From NCBI RefSeq assembly GCF_902833045.1, contig NZ_CADFDU010000007.1:62001-126000 (forward strand): a stretch of DNA of 64,000 nt, read 5' to 3'. The position numbers and the translations under genes are program-made. Positions 36,461 through 50,910 of this stretch are shown one piece after another. Position 1 is the first letter of the stretch. Every line of letters starts with the position of its first letter. Below the pieces are notes generated by a model, which worked only from the letters and a program-made list of their open reading frames with translations, did no database searches and was not told where the DNA came from. The stretch comes from Burkholderia sp. BCC0322. Its GTDB lineage: Bacteria; Pseudomonadota; Gammaproteobacteria; Burkholderiales; Burkholderiaceae.

Positions 36461-36470
36461 CGGGCGGCCA

Positions 36471-37601
36471 ATGGAGGAGACGGGCGCGCCGGCGCCGCGA
36501 AGGTGGCTCGGATGGCTTGCACAGGAGCCCGTGCTATCGGTGCTCGCGCTGGGCCTGATCCTGCTGCAATGGGTGCGTCCGCAACCATTGTCCGTGTTGG
36601 CCGACCGTGTTGACTGGCAGACGGTCGCGACGCTCGCCGGCCTGTTGATGCTGACCAAGGCGCTCGAGTTGTCCGGCTGCCTGATGTGGCTCGCACACCG
36701 CATCGTGCATCACGTGCACTCCGAACGCGGCCTGGCGATGCTGCTGGTCGGATTCGCCGCGTTGCTGTCGATGTGGCTCACCAACGACGTCGCGCTGTTC
36801 GTCGTCGTGCCGTTGATGGTGTCGCTGCGTGCGCTGACGCCGCTGCCGTTCCGGCGGCTCGTGATCGTCGTCGCGCTGGCCGTCAATGCGGGGTCCGTCG
36901 CGACGCCGCTCGGCAATCCCCAGAATCTCTTCCTGTGGCAATTGAGCGGTGTGTCGTTCGGCCGCTTCGTGGTCACGCTCGGGCCGCTCGCGATCGCGCT
37001 GATGGCGCTGCTGTTCGTGCTGACGGCATGCGCATTTCGCGCGAAGCCGCTCGACCTGTCCGGCGATGCCGTCGCCATTCCCGTACAACGCATGCACGCG
37101 CTGATCGCGGCGGTGCTGTTCGCGGCATTCGTGCTGCTCGCCGATGCACACCATCCGCTGCCGGGCCTAGTTGCCGTCGCGATCGTGCTGCTTGTCGTAA
37201 AACGTGACGCAGTCCTGAAGATCGACTGGCTGCTGCTACTGATTTTCGTACTGATGTTCGTCGTGCTGCGCAGCGCGGCTGCGCTGCCCGTCATCCATGA
37301 CGCGATTGCGCATGCGCGCCTCGATTCATCGCTGCGCATCTTTGCGGCCGGTGCCGTGCTGTCGCAGGGCATCAGCAACGTGCCGGCCGCGATCCTGCTG
37401 TCGGAGTTCACGCGTGACTGGCGCGCGCTCGCGTTCGGCGTATCGGTCGGCGGATTCGGCTTCGCGATCGGCTCGCTTGCGAACCTGATCGCGGTGCGTC
37501 TCGCGAAGGAGCCGCGCATGTGGCTGCCGTTCCACCTGGTCTCGATTCCGTTCGCGCTCGCAAGCGCGGCACTCGGTGCATGGCTGCTCGTTCACGGTTG
37601 A
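36471..37601 (+). CDS. SLC13/ArsB-like anion permease
   Basis: Inner-membrane protein of 376 aa with about eleven helices. The pattern SMWLTNDVALFVVVPL and NAGSVATPLGNPQNLFLW fits the ion-transporter superfamily containing ArsB, SLC13/DASS and CitMHS; a second copy of the motif is SQGISNVPAAILLSEF. Substrate (a dicarboxylate, citrate, sulfate or arsenite) cannot be told. The ATG at 36471 (GGAGG nearby) is 10 bases after parB, so it is probably cotranscribed with parAB, an odd pairing for a partition operon. Confidence 0.85.
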   Translation: MEETGAPAPRRWLGWLAQEPVLSVLALGLILLQWVRPQPLSVLADRVDWQTVATLAGLLMLTKALELSGCLMWLAHRIVHHVHSERGLAMLLVGFAALLSMWLTNDVALFVVVPLMVSLRALTPLPFRRLVIVVALAVNAGSVATPLGNPQNLFLWQLSGVSFGRFVVTLGPLAIALMALLFVLTACAFRAKPLDLSGDAVAIPVQRMHALIAAVLFAAFVLLADAHHPLPGLVAVAIVLLVVKRDAVLKIDWLLLLIFVLMFVVLRSAAALPVIHDAIAHARLDSSLRIFAAGAVLSQGISNVPAAILLSEFTRDWRALAFGVSVGGFGFAIGSLANLIAVRLAKEPRMWLPFHLVSIPFALASAALGAWLLVHG

Positions 37602-38057
37602 GCGATGCGGGTGTGCGTGGCACAGGCGTGCCACTCGGGCGGTGGGGCGGGTGCACAGCATTCGTGCTGGTGCGGGCTGTTGATAAGTGCGGCAAGCCAC
37701 AGTCGATCGACTGTGGTGGCATGACAACTGATTGGATGGTTCGATGCGTCAGCGTCGGTCCCAATTTCACGCAACAGGCGCGGCCGGGTGGCCACAGTGT
37801 TTCGTCTGCTCGGGGTGTCATGCGGAGCCCGAGCCCGGGGCTGCGTCACAGCGTGGATCTTGGGTGGTGATCGTGCCGCTCCGCCGGCGCCCGCACCGGG
37901 CATCGTTTCCTCGCCATTTCCTCGTCGCCGGATTTTTTCGAGCAAGAAATACCGGCGCCAAAAAGCGACCTTACAACTGTCATCGTACGTCGTCGAATCG
38001 CGCGTTTTTCACATGATGAGGCGTCGTTTTACGCAGGTTTTTGTCGCGTCTAAAGCC
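37602..38057. other. Non-coding region upstream of the atp promoter
   Basis: No gene is supported. TTATCAACA (inverted, near 37680) is a weak DnaA-like word; a perfect 20-bp palindrome lies at 37697-37716. The rest is unremarkable. Confidence 0.45.
37697..37716. promoter_or_regulatory. Perfect 20-bp palindrome, candidate operator
   Basis: CCACAGTCGATCGACTGTGG is a perfect 20-bp palindrome without a loop, so it is better as a protein-binding site than as an RNA terminator. It is 96 bases past the permease stop and 361 bases before the atp -35. Confidence 0.5.
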
Positions 38058-38086
38058 TTGAATCACTTGCAACTATCGCTTACAAT
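38058..38086 (+). promoter_or_regulatory. Sigma-70 promoter of the atp operon
   Basis: TTGAAT (38058-38063), a 17-base spacer and TACAAT (38081-38086), each 4/6 or better to consensus. Predicted start near 38093, 75 bases before the atpI ATG. Confidence 0.75.
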
Positions 38087-38167
38087 CGCCCGGATTTGTT
38101 AGCTAGGCACCCCTGAAAGCTTTCGGAAAGCTTGGGGCCGGGTTCAAGGATTTTGCGGAAGATTGCG

Positions 38168-38692
38168 ATGGCGGGTCAGGCGCCGCACGACAGGCACGAT
38201 GATCAGCGCACGCAACGCACCGCTTCAGCGGCCGGCGAGCGGCGCGAATTCGATGATGACTGGGATGCCGAGCAACAAGATAACAACATCGTTCCGCTCA
38301 CTCGGGCAGAAGCCGAAAAGCTGTTCGGCCCGAGCGTGAGCAAGCCCTCGCGCGTGACCCCCTATAAGGTGGTATTCGCGCAAGTGGTTCTGTCCCTGGT
38401 TGCAACGCTGGCGTGGTGGCTGTTTTCGAAGTCACCGGGTGCCGCTGCGCAATCCGCGTTTCTGGGCGGAGCGATTGGCTGGGTGCCCAGTGCGTTGTTC
38501 GTGGCACGACTGAAGGCAGGTGGCTCGGCCACCGTGATGAGCTGGGTGATGGGCGAAGCCCTGAAGCTCGGCCTGACGATCGGGATGTTCGCAGCAGTGG
38601 CGTTCGGCTGGGCCGGCGTGCACTGGGTGCCGTTCCTCGTCACGTACCTCGTCGTGCTGAAGACGTACTGGATCGCGCTGGCCTGGCGGTAA
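38168..38692 (+). CDS. atpI: ATP synthase assembly protein AtpI
   Basis: Membrane protein of 174 aa that helps assemble the c-ring and perhaps supplies Mg2+. The first 70 residues are hydrophilic and acidic (FDDDWDAEQQDNN), longer than in E. coli; then four helices (VVFAQVVLSLVATLAWWLFS, SAFLGGAIGWVPSALFVARL, LKLGLTIGMFAAVAFGW, FLVTYLVVLKTYW). The start at 38168 follows GCGATG with weak Shine-Dalgarno; the frame is open to 38132. First gene of atpIBEFHAGDC. Confidence 0.92.
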   Translation: MAGQAPHDRHDDQRTQRTASAAGERREFDDDWDAEQQDNNIVPLTRAEAEKLFGPSVSKPSRVTPYKVVFAQVVLSLVATLAWWLFSKSPGAAAQSAFLGGAIGWVPSALFVARLKAGGSATVMSWVMGEALKLGLTIGMFAAVAFGWAGVHWVPFLVTYLVVLKTYWIALAWR

Positions 38693-39997
<1,305 letters not shown>

Positions 39998-40126
39998 GGT
40001 TCCTCGGAAATATGCGTCCGGCGCAAGCCGGCGCAGGGCGGAACGGAGACTTGGGGCGCTGATCGAATGCAACTCGATGAGCGCCTTACCGTTTCATTTT
40101 TCCGGAATAGCAGATAAGGAAACACC

Positions 40127-40597
40127 GTGAATCTCAACGCAACTCTGTTTGCGCAAATGGTCGTGTTCCTGGTCCTCGCGTGGTTCACGATGAAATTCGT
40201 GTGGCCGCCGTTGATCAACGCCCTCGACGAACGTTCGAAGAAGATCGCCGACGGCCTCGCCGCCGCCGAAAAGGGCAAGGCAGAACTCGACGCAGCGCAC
40301 AAGCGCGTGGACCAGGAACTCGCGCAGGCCCGCAATGACGGCCAGCAGCGCATCGCCGACGCCGAAAAGCGTGCCCAGGCGGTCGCCGAGGAAATCAAGG
40401 CCAACGCCCAGGCTGAAGCCGCCCGCATCATCGCCCAGGCGAAGGCGGAAGCAGAACAGCAAATCGTGAAGGCGCGCGAAGCGCTGCGTGGCGAAGTCGC
40501 TACGCTGGCCGTGAAGGGCGCCGAGCAGATCCTGAAGCGCGAAGTCGATCAAACGGCCCACGCCCAACTGCTGAATCAACTGAAAGCCGAGCTCTGA
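40127..40597 (+). CDS. atpF: ATP synthase Fo subunit b
   Basis: Stator subunit of 156 aa: one N-terminal helix ([19 protein letters not shown]) followed by a long Ala/Lys/Glu-rich coiled coil. Starts with GTG, with AAGGA 6 bases before it. The delta-subunit gene follows in 2 bases. Confidence 0.96.
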   Translation: MNLNATLFAQMVVFLVLAWFTMKFVWPPLINALDERSKKIADGLAAAEKGKAELDAAHKRVDQELAQARNDGQQRIADAEKRAQAVAEEIKANAQAEAARIIAQAKAEAEQQIVKAREALRGEVATLAVKGAEQILKREVDQTAHAQLLNQLKAEL

Positions 40598-40599
40598 TC

Positions 40600-41139
40600 A
40601 TGGCCGAACTTGCAACCATCGCCCGCCCTTACGCAGAAGCGCTGTTCCGCGTGGCCGAGGGCGGTGACATCGCCGCCTGGTCCACGCTCGTGCAAGAGCT
40701 GGCCCAGGTTGCGCGTCTGCCGGAAGTCCTGTCGGTCGCGTCGAGCCCGAAGGTGACGCGCACGCAAGTAGCCGAGTTGCTGCTTGTTGCGGTGAAGTCG
40801 CCGCTCGCGGCTGGCGCTGAAGCGAAGAACTTCGTGCAGATGCTGGTCGACAATCATCGCATCGCGCTGCTGCCGGAAATCGCCGAGCAGTTCGAGGCGC
40901 TCAAGAACGAACGTGAAGGTGCAGCCGACGCCGAGATCGTGAGCGCGTTCCCGCTGAACGGCGCGGATCTCGAGAGTCTCGTCTCGGGCCTCGAGCGCAA
41001 GTTCAAGCGCAAGCTGAAACCGACGGTCGAAGTCGATTCGTCGCTGATCGGCGGCGTGCGCGTGACGGTCGGCGACGAAGTGCTCGACACCTCGGTTCGC
41101 GCGCGCCTCGCATCGATGCAGGCAGCCTTGACCGCCTGA
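40600..41139 (+). CDS. atpH: ATP synthase F1 subunit delta
   Basis: Peripheral-stalk subunit of 179 aa that joins subunit b to the top of F1. [16 protein letters not shown] at the N terminus and the C-terminal [24 protein letters not shown] are family marks. Starts 2 bases after the atpF stop; 44 bases before atpA. Confidence 0.96.
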   Translation: MAELATIARPYAEALFRVAEGGDIAAWSTLVQELAQVARLPEVLSVASSPKVTRTQVAELLLVAVKSPLAAGAEAKNFVQMLVDNHRIALLPEIAEQFEALKNEREGAADAEIVSAFPLNGADLESLVSGLERKFKRKLKPTVEVDSSLIGGVRVTVGDEVLDTSVRARLASMQAALTA

Positions 41140-41183
41140 GCGCCACGCCGGCACGCAACAGAATTGACTATCAGGAGCGAATA

Positions 41184-42725
41184 ATGCAACTCAATCCCTC
41201 TGAGATCAGCGAGCTGATCAAGAGCCGGATCCAGGGCCTTGAAGCGAGCGCAGACGTTCGCAACCAGGGCACCGTGATCTCCGTGACCGACGGTATCGTG
41301 CGTATCCACGGCCTGTCGGACGTGATGCAGGGCGAAATGCTCGAGTTTCCGGGCAACACGTTCGGCCTCGCGCTGAACCTCGAGCGCGACTCGGTCGGCG
41401 CGGTGATTCTCGGCGAATACGAACACATCTCGGAAGGCGACGTCGTCAAGACGACGGGCCGCATTCTCGAAGTGCCGGTTGGTCCGGAACTCGTCGGCCG
41501 TGTGGTCGATGCGCTCGGCAACCCGATCGACGGCAAGGGCCCGGTCAACGCGAAGCTGACCGACGCGATCGAAAAGATCGCCCCGGGCGTGATCTGGCGC
41601 AAGTCGGTGTCGCAGCCGGTGCAGACGGGCATCAAGTCGATCGACGCAATGGTGCCGATCGGCCGTGGCCAGCGTGAGCTGATCATCGGCGACCGTCAGT
41701 GCGGCAAGACCGCGGTGGCGCTCGACGCGATCATCAACCAGAAGGGCAAGGACCTGATCTGTATCTACGTCGCGATCGGCCAGAAGGCTTCGTCGATCAT
41801 GAACGTGGTTCGCAAGCTCGAAGAAACGGGCGCGATGGAATACACGATCGTCGTCGCCGCTTCGGCTTCGGACTCGGCAGCGATGCAGTACCTCGCACCG
41901 TACGCCGGCTGCACGATGGGCGAATACTTCCGCGACCGTGGCCAAGACGCGCTGATCATTTACGACGACTTGACCAAGCAAGCCTGGGCATACCGTCAGA
42001 TCTCGCTGCTGCTGCGCCGCCCGCCGGGCCGTGAAGCATACCCGGGTGACGTGTTCTATCTCCACTCGCGTCTGCTCGAGCGCGCTGCTCGCGTGTCGGA
42101 AGAGTACGTCGAGAAGTTCACGAACGGCGAAGTGAAGGGCAAGAGCGGTTCGCTGACGGCACTGCCAGTCATCGAAACGCAGGCTGGCGACGTGACCGCG
42201 TTCGTTCCGACGAACGTGATCTCGATTACCGACGGCCAGATCTTCCTGGAAACCGACCTGTTCAACGCAGGCATCCGCCCGGCAATCAACGCCGGCGTGT
42301 CGGTGTCGCGCGTCGGTGGCGCCGCTCAGACGAAGGTCGTGAAGAAGCTGTCGGGCGGTATCCGTACCGACCTCGCGCAGTACCGTGAACTGGCGGCATT
42401 CGCCCAGTTCGCGTCGGACCTCGACGAAGCGACCCGCAAGCAGCTCGAGCGCGGCCGCCGCGTGACGGAACTGCTGAAGCAGCCGCAGTACCAGCCGCTG
42501 CAGGTGTGGGAACTGGCCGTGTCGCTGTACGCCGCGAACAACGGCTACCTCGACGACCTCGACGTGAAGCAAGTGCTGCCGTTCGAGAAGGGCCTGCGCG
42601 AAAGCCTGAAGACCAGCCACGCTGACCTCATCAAGCGCATCGAAGACACCAAGGATCTCTCGAAGGACGACGAAGGCGCACTGCGCTCGGCGATCGAATC
42701 CTTCAAGAAGTCCGGTGCCTATTGA
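41184..42725 (+). CDS. atpA: ATP synthase F1 subunit alpha
   Basis: Non-catalytic nucleotide-binding subunit of 513 aa, the same length as in E. coli. Walker A GDRQCGKT with Lys175, the signature [14 protein letters not shown] and the arginine finger region follow. ATG at 41184 preceded by AGGAGCG. Confidence 0.98.
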   Translation: MQLNPSEISELIKSRIQGLEASADVRNQGTVISVTDGIVRIHGLSDVMQGEMLEFPGNTFGLALNLERDSVGAVILGEYEHISEGDVVKTTGRILEVPVGPELVGRVVDALGNPIDGKGPVNAKLTDAIEKIAPGVIWRKSVSQPVQTGIKSIDAMVPIGRGQRELIIGDRQCGKTAVALDAIINQKGKDLICIYVAIGQKASSIMNVVRKLEETGAMEYTIVVAASASDSAAMQYLAPYAGCTMGEYFRDRGQDALIIYDDLTKQAWAYRQISLLLRRPPGREAYPGDVFYLHSRLLERAARVSEEYVEKFTNGEVKGKSGSLTALPVIETQAGDVTAFVPTNVISITDGQIFLETDLFNAGIRPAINAGVSVSRVGGAAQTKVVKKLSGGIRTDLAQYRELAAFAQFASDLDEATRKQLERGRRVTELLKQPQYQPLQVWELAVSLYAANNGYLDDLDVKQVLPFEKGLRESLKTSHADLIKRIEDTKDLSKDDEGALRSAIESFKKSGAY

Positions 42726-42794
42726 TCCGCGAGTGACACACTGAGGCCGCGCGGGTGCTGATGCGCCCGCGCCGCTTCGGTCAAGGAGCAAGCT

Positions 42795-43670
42795 ATGGCT
42801 GGAATGAAGGAAATTCGCGGCAAGATCAAGAGCGTGCAGAACACGCGCAAGATCACGAAGGCGATGGAGATGGTGGCCGCATCGAAGATGCGCCGCGCGC
42901 AGGAACGCATGCGCGCCGCTCGTCCGTATGCGGACAAGGTCCGTGCCATCGCCGCGCACATGAGCCGCGCGAACCCGGAGTACCGCCACCCGTTCATGGT
43001 GGCGAACGACGGCGCGCAGACGGCCGGCATCATCCTCGTCACGACGGACAAGGGGCTGTGCGGCGGTCTGAACACCAACGTGCTGCGTGCGACGGTGCAG
43101 AAGTTCAAGGAGCTGGAAGAGAAGGGCCAGAAGGTCGAAGCCACCGCGATCGGCGGCAAGGGCCTCGGGTTCCTGAACCGCTTCGGCGCGAAGGTGATGT
43201 CGCAGGTCGTGCACCTCGGCGACACCCCGCACCTGGACAAGCTGATCGGCGCGGTGAAGACGCAGCTCGACCTGTACTCGGAAGGCAAGCTGTCGGCCGT
43301 TTATATCGCGTACACGCGCTTCGTCAACACGATGAAGCAGGAAGCCGTGATCGAGCAACTGCTGCCGCTGTCGTCGGAGCACTTCGAAGCCGATGACGGT
43401 ACGCCGGCCACGTCGTGGGATTACATCTACGAGCCGGACGCGCAGGCAGTCGTCGACGAACTGCTCGTGCGTTACGTCGAGGCGCTGGTGTACCAGGCCG
43501 TCGCGGAAAACATGGCGTCCGAGCAATCGGCGCGCATGGTCGCGATGAAGGCCGCGTCCGACAACGCGAAGACGGTGATCAGCGAACTGCAGCTCGTGTA
43601 CAACAAGAGCCGTCAGGCCGCGATTACGAAAGAACTGTCGGAGATCGTCGGCGGCGCAGCTGCTGTTTAA
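42795..43670 (+). CDS. atpG: ATP synthase F1 subunit gamma
   Basis: Central rotor shaft of 291 aa: N-terminal [21 protein letters not shown] (helix in the hexamer core), [11 protein letters not shown], and the C-terminal [19 protein letters not shown] signature. ATG follows CAAGGAGCAAGCT. Confidence 0.98.
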   Translation: MAGMKEIRGKIKSVQNTRKITKAMEMVAASKMRRAQERMRAARPYADKVRAIAAHMSRANPEYRHPFMVANDGAQTAGIILVTTDKGLCGGLNTNVLRATVQKFKELEEKGQKVEATAIGGKGLGFLNRFGAKVMSQVVHLGDTPHLDKLIGAVKTQLDLYSEGKLSAVYIAYTRFVNTMKQEAVIEQLLPLSSEHFEADDGTPATSWDYIYEPDAQAVVDELLVRYVEALVYQAVAENMASEQSARMVAMKAASDNAKTVISELQLVYNKSRQAAITKELSEIVGGAAAV

Positions 43671-45131
<1,461 letters not shown>

Positions 45132-45287
45132 GGGTTCGAGTGAGTCGCACGGCGCGTGCTGGCCGGGGTGTCGGTCTTCACTGACCGGTAACCGGGCCGG
45201 CCGCGCCGACCGCAACACGCTCAATCCGCCGTGCATGGGACGAGGGCAGGCGCCGTGAGGCGTTCGCACTCGTCGACAGGAGTCGAT

Positions 45288-45713
45288 ATGGCAACCATCA
45301 AAGTAGACGTCGTCAGCGCGGAAGAGCAGATCTTCTCGGGCGAGGCGAAATTCGTCGCGCTGCCGGGCGAAACGGGTGAGCTGGGTATTCTGCCGGGCCA
45401 CACGCCGCTGATCACGCGGATTCGTCCGGGTGCGGTGCGCATCGAAGTCGAGGGCGGCAACGACGAATTCGTGTTCGTCGCAGGCGGCATTCTCGAAGTG
45501 CAGCCGGGCGCCGTGACGGTGCTCGCCGATACCGCGATCCGCGGCAAGGACCTCGACGCGGCGAAAGCCGAGGAAGCGCGCAAGCGTGCCGAGGAAACGC
45601 TGCAGAACGCGAAGTCGGATCTCGACCTCGCGAAGGCGCAATCCGAGCTTGCGACCGCGATGGCGCAGCTCGAGGCGATCCAGCGTCTGGCGAAGATTCG
45701 CAGCCGGCACTGA
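45288..45713 (+). CDS. atpC: ATP synthase F1 subunit epsilon
   Basis: Rotor-base subunit of 141 aa that couples and inhibits hydrolysis: beta-sandwich ([22 protein letters not shown] split, [13 protein letters not shown]) followed by a two-helix C-terminal arm. ATG at 45288 follows ACAGGAG; the frame is open to 45231. Last gene of the operon; terminator 25 bases on. Confidence 0.97.
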   Translation: MATIKVDVVSAEEQIFSGEAKFVALPGETGELGILPGHTPLITRIRPGAVRIEVEGGNDEFVFVAGGILEVQPGAVTVLADTAIRGKDLDAAKAEEARKRAEETLQNAKSDLDLAKAQSELATAMAQLEAIQRLAKIRSRH

Positions 45714-45737
45714 GCCGCGCCGCGTGTCCCGCGAAAG

Positions 45738-45764
45738 AAAGCAGCCTTCGGGCTGCTTTTTTTT
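45738..45764 (+). terminator. Rho-independent terminator of the atp operon
   Basis: AAAGCAGCC-TTCG-GGCTGCTTT followed by TTTTT, 25 bases past atpC. The UUCG tetraloop makes a very stable stem. Confidence 0.93.
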
Positions 45765-45965
45765 CGTCCGTCGGGTTCGTCTGATTTTTGCGGGCCGGAT
45801 CGTTCCGTCCGGTCGTGCTATTTCATCCGTCCGCCGCGATTTGCTGTCAGAGTGTCGTCAGCCGCGCGCGTCATCATCTGCGTCGAGGCCGTCCGTCGCG
45901 ATTGCGCGGCGGAGGCGGGCGCCGCAAGTGCGCAGGCCGACCAGACCAAAAGGACGGAGACATTC

Positions 45966-47693
45966 ATGGCAGTAGACCTTGGCGTGGGGGCGCTGATCGC
46001 GCCCGAAAACGGATTGTCGTACGTACGCGGCACGACTGACGTACCGCTCTCCGAAGCGACGATCGGCCGGTTCCTGCTCGACACGGCGGGCCGCTTTCCC
46101 GATCGTCCGGCCGTCGTGTTCCGCGAGCAGCAGGTGCGCTGGACCTGGCGCGAGTTCGCGAACGAGGTCGACGTGCTGGCGTCCGGCCTGGCCTCGCTCG
46201 GCATCGTGAAGGGCGATCGCGTCGGCATCTGGTCGCCGAACCGCAGCGAATGGCTGCTCACGCAGTTCGCGACTGCGCGCATCGGCGCCGTGCTCGTCAA
46301 CATCAATCCGGCCTACCGGCTGTCGGAGCTCGAATACGCGCTGAACAAGGTTGGCTGCAAGGCCGTGATCGCCGCCGAGCGCTTCAAGACGTCCGCGTAC
46401 GTCGAGATGCTGCAGACCATCGCGCCGGAGCTCGCGAGCGCGACGCCGGGCGAGCTGCATGCGGCGCGCGTGCCGAGCCTGCGCACGGTCGTGTCGATGG
46501 GCGACGTCGCGCCGGCCGGCATGTTCCGCTTCGCGGACGTGATGGCGCGCGGCCGCCAGGCCGTCGATCCCGCGCTGCTCGATGCGATCGGCGCGACGCT
46601 TGCGGCCAGCGAGCCGATCAACATCCAGTTCACGAGCGGCACGACCGGCAGCCCGAAGGGCGCGACGCTCACGCATCGCAACGTCGTCAACAACGGGCGC
46701 TCGATCGCGGCGGCGATGCGCTTCACCGAACAGGACACGCTGTGCATCCCGGTGCCGCTGTATCACTGTTTCGGGATGGTGCTCGCGGTGCTCGCGTGCG
46801 TGTCGACGGGCGCGGCGATGGTGTTCCCGGGTGAGGCGTTCGACCCGGTCGCGACGCTCGCGGCGGTGGCCGACGAGCGCTGCACAGCGCTGCATGGCGT
46901 GCCGACGATGTTCATCGCGGAGCTCGATCACCCCGAGTTCGCGAAATTCGACCTGTCGACGCTGCGCACCGGGATCATGGCCGGTTCGCCGTGCCCGATC
47001 GAGACGATGAAGCGCGTCGTGTCGCAGATGCACCTGTCGGAGATCACGATTGCGTACGGGATGACGGAAACGAGCCCGGTGTCGTTCCAGAGTTCGACGG
47101 ACGATCCGCTCGAAAAGCGCACGACGACGGTCGGCCGCATCCAGCCGCATCTGGAGGTGAAGATCGTCGACCCGAACGGCGAGATCGTGCCGGTCGGCGC
47201 AACCGGCGAGCTGTGCACGAAGGGCCATTCGGTGATGCTCGGCTACTGGGGCGACGACGCGAAGACGCGCGAGGTGCTGGTGGACGGCTGGATGCATACG
47301 GGCGACCTCGCGACGCTCGATGCGGACGGCTACTGCAACATCGTCGGCCGGCTGAAGGACATGGTGATTCGCGGCGGCGAGAACGTCTATCCGCGCGAGA
47401 TCGAGGAATTCCTGTTTCGGCATCCGAAGATCCAGAGCGCGCAGGTATTCGGCGTGCCCGATGCGAAGTACGGTGAGGAGCTGTGTGCGTGGATCGTGCT
47501 GCGCGCGGACGAGCAGATGACCGAGGACGACGTGCGTGCGTTCTGCAACGGGCAGATCGCGCACTACAAGATCCCGCGCTACATCCGCTTCGTCGACGAG
47601 CTGCCGATGACGGTGACGGGCAAGGTGCAGAAGTTCGTGATGCGCGACCGGATGATCGAGGAGCTGAAGCTCGACGTGCAGAAGACCGCGTAG
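45966..47693 (+). CDS. Fatty-acyl-CoA ligase (AMP-binding family)
   Basis: Adenylate-forming acyl-CoA synthetase of 575 aa. P-loop [19 protein letters not shown]8 hinge region [22 protein letters not shown] and C-terminal Lys in [10 protein letters not shown]. Medium- or long-chain acids are likely substrates, from resemblance to FadD-like enzymes. The ATG at 45966 is the first Met with a usable ribosome-binding site (GGACGGAGA). Monocistronic. Confidence 0.91.
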   Translation: MAVDLGVGALIAPENGLSYVRGTTDVPLSEATIGRFLLDTAGRFPDRPAVVFREQQVRWTWREFANEVDVLASGLASLGIVKGDRVGIWSPNRSEWLLTQFATARIGAVLVNINPAYRLSELEYALNKVGCKAVIAAERFKTSAYVEMLQTIAPELASATPGELHAARVPSLRTVVSMGDVAPAGMFRFADVMARGRQAVDPALLDAIGATLAASEPINIQFTSGTTGSPKGATLTHRNVVNNGRSIAAAMRFTEQDTLCIPVPLYHCFGMVLAVLACVSTGAAMVFPGEAFDPVATLAAVADERCTALHGVPTMFIAELDHPEFAKFDLSTLRTGIMAGSPCPIETMKRVVSQMHLSEITIAYGMTETSPVSFQSSTDDPLEKRTTTVGRIQPHLEVKIVDPNGEIVPVGATGELCTKGHSVMLGYWGDDAKTREVLVDGWMHTGDLATLDADGYCNIVGRLKDMVIRGGENVYPREIEEFLFRHPKIQSAQVFGVPDAKYGEELCAWIVLRADEQMTEDDVRAFCNGQIAHYKIPRYIRFVDELPMTVTGKVQKFVMRDRMIEELKLDVQKTA

Positions 47694-47752
47694 TGCGGCA
47701 TGAAGGCGGGAAAAACGCGGCGGCCTGCGGGCCGTTGCGCTTTCGATGGACG

Positions 47753-47778
47753 AAAAAAAGCGGGCTTATTAGCCCGCT
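47753..47778 (-). terminator. Minus-strand terminator with no clear gene
   Basis: AGCGGGCT-TATT-AGCCCGCT with a 7-base A-run on its left, i.e. a U-run on the minus-strand RNA only. On the plus strand there is no T-run. It points to a minus-strand transcript entering from the right, where the nearest gene (pheC-like) ends 640 bases away. Confidence 0.75.
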
Positions 47779-48414
47779 AAAAACCACACGCTACGGGGTT
47801 AGCGCGAGGAGACCAAAGATGAAACCGAATCCGGCGGGGGGCCGGAAACGACTCCAACAGGGATGCCCCTCGGAAGGGCTTCGGTACGTGACCGACTGGC
47901 TCGCAGCGCTTCGCGTCCGCTCACACTTGGCACACGAGACCGCATCCGTGTTGAAACCGTTGAGGCCATTGTGGGCGAATTAATGACCCGTCGCGGTAAC
48001 AAAGTGTTTCAGGTTGTAACGCCCGCCAGATAAGGCTTTCCGGGATTTTTTGCTGTTTTTGAGGGCCTGAAAAAGGTCATTTTTACTCATATTTTCCGCA
48101 GCGTTTTCAGCGCATGCGCACGATGCGTTTTTCATGCGTATCAGGCTCGACGAACTGCCGATTTGCACGTGAGAAAATGCGCCTTTCGGCCGATGTCGCG
48201 CATGACGATTCATTCGTCAGAAAGATTTTGAAACGTGATTGGCACGCGCGGAAGTCGGCCGTTCGGCCAATTCGATGGCTTCGGGCCGATTTTCCGGGCG
48301 CCGGCATGCTGCGCCGAACTGTAACGGCGGCGCGTCGGTTGCCGCCGCGCGGCGACTTTCGCGGCGATGGTCGCGGGGTCGGTGCCTGCTATCTGTCGCC
48401 GTGCGCGTGCCCGC
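47779..48414. other. Unexplained non-coding region
   Basis: Short frames on both strands have poor codon bias and are not called. The right half (48000-48240) is A+T rich for this genome. An unannotated minus-strand RNA ending at the 47753-47778 terminator is plausible, though I found no convincing promoter. No known RNA family was recognised. Confidence 0.35.
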
Positions 48415-49212
48415 TTACTTTAGCCATTTGTCCGAAATCGCCTGGTATTCGCCGGTCGACAGCGCGAGATGCAGCCACTGATCGACATACTGCTGGAACG
48501 CGACGTCGCCGCGCGGCACCATGTACGCCTTCTCGCCGAACTGGAACGGCTTGTCCGGATGCACCGAGCACAGGCCCGGATTCAGCTTTTGCTGCAGCAG
48601 CGTCTCGGACGCATCCGTCACCATCACGTCCGCCTTGCCGGCGAGGATCTGCTTGAAGATCGTTACGTTGTCCGGATAGACGGTGAGGTTCGCATGCGTG
48701 AAGTACTGCTTCGCGAACCGCTCGTTGGTGCCGCCGGGGTTCACGATCACGCGGGTCTCCGGCCGGTCGATCTGCGCGACGGTCTGGTATTTGCCGGCGT
48801 CCGCGCAGCGCACGATCGGCGTCTTGCCGTCCACCACGTACGGCTGCGTGAAGAACACGCGCTTCTGGCGCTCGAGCGTCGTCGACACGCCGCCGACCGC
48901 GATGTCGCATTTCGCGACGAAATCGCCGGTCAGGTTCGGCCAGCTCGTCTTCACGTAATCGGCCTTCACGCCGAGCGACTTCGCGAGCGATTCGGCCATG
49001 TCGATGTCGATCCCCTCGAAGCGGCCGTCGTCACGGTAGTACGAATACGGCTTGTAGTCGCCCGTCGTGCACACGCGCAGCGTGCCGCGCGCGAGCACGT
49101 CGTCGAGCCGCGAGCCGGCGCCCGCTGCGGCGGCGGTGCCCGCGCCGGTCTGCGCGTGCGCCGCGGCGCAGCAAAGCAGCGTGGCGGCGGCGAACGTGGC
49201 GAGTGTCTTCAT
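48415..49212 (-). CDS. Periplasmic PheC-like protein (cyclohexadienyl dehydratase or binding protein)
   Basis: Exported protein of 265 aa with a signal peptide (LLCCAAAHAQT), then an SBP_bac_3 fold. LDDVLARGTLRVCTTGDYKPYSYY, GIDIDMAESLAKSLGV, VGGVSTTLERQK and PYVVDGKTPIVRC closely match periplasmic cyclohexadienyl dehydratase (PheC) of Pseudomonas, which makes phenylalanine from arogenate or prephenate. An amino-acid-binding role cannot be excluded because the two share the fold. ATG at 49212 puts the signal peptide at the N terminus. Divergent from hemE. Confidence 0.8.
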   Translation of the reverse strand: MKTLATFAAATLLCCAAAHAQTGAGTAAAAGAGSRLDDVLARGTLRVCTTGDYKPYSYYRDDGRFEGIDIDMAESLAKSLGVKADYVKTSWPNLTGDFVAKCDIAVGGVSTTLERQKRVFFTQPYVVDGKTPIVRCADAGKYQTVAQIDRPETRVIVNPGGTNERFAKQYFTHANLTVYPDNVTIFKQILAGKADVMVTDASETLLQQKLNPGLCSVHPDKPFQFGEKAYMVPRGDVAFQQYVDQWLHLALSTGEYQAISDKWLK

Positions 49213-49361
49213 CGGTCTCCTCCTTCGTTTCGTTCGATATGAGCGTCCGATCATAACGGAGCCATCGCGCGCGTCATATGGCCGCCATCGCGTCGGCAAG
49301 CGCGGCCCGACGGCGCCTGTCCGGTAAAATGCCGGTTTGCCCTCGCATCGTCGCTCCTACC

Positions 49362-50456
<1,095 letters not shown>

Positions 50457-50910
50457 GCGCAAGTGCTGTCATGCTGCACTGCGGCGTGACAGCGTTTCGC
50501 TGCCGGAACTAAACAGGACGCAACCCCCCACCGGTTGCCGATTCAGTGCTTGTCAAGACTTGACTTATACACATTTTCCACGTTGCAGCGCGGTAGAGCC
50601 CTGTATCGGTCAATTTGTCTCGCTATGGTTCGGTAATTTGAATAGCAGCCTTATGGAATAAGCCTCAGCGGGGCACCGCAACAAGCGGCGAAAATCCGCG
50701 CAAAGCGCGGCCCCGCGCGCGTTGCAGCCAGTGAGCGGCGAGTTCTCAACAAAGTTATCCACAGGCTGGGCAGGGTATACGGCGATTCCTAATGCGAATC
50801 CAAAACTTAGCGCCGAATCTGAAGTTTTACTTTAAGTTCGCTGCCCCGATGCGAGCGCGGATGTCGGCCGTCCATGCCCATGCGGCGCATGCCGCCGTCG
50901 GAGTGCCGCA
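50457..50910. other. priA upstream region with a DnaA box
   Basis: No gene is supported. TTATCCACA at 50755-50763 (+) is a perfect DnaA-box match, and A+T-rich stretches (50560-50660, 50795-50840) surround it. A second TTATCCACA (minus, 51495-51503) is inside priA. Confidence 0.5.
50755..50763 (+). promoter_or_regulatory. DnaA-type box upstream of priA
   Basis: TTATCCACA, a perfect match to the strong DnaA box, 148 bases before priA in CAAAGTTATCCACAGG. Confidence 0.6.

Noticed and set aside
47819-47983. 54-codon plus-strand frame with a GGAG before its ATG
   Set aside because: Third-position G+C is well below that of the neighbours and no homologue is recognised; more likely chance in a non-coding region.
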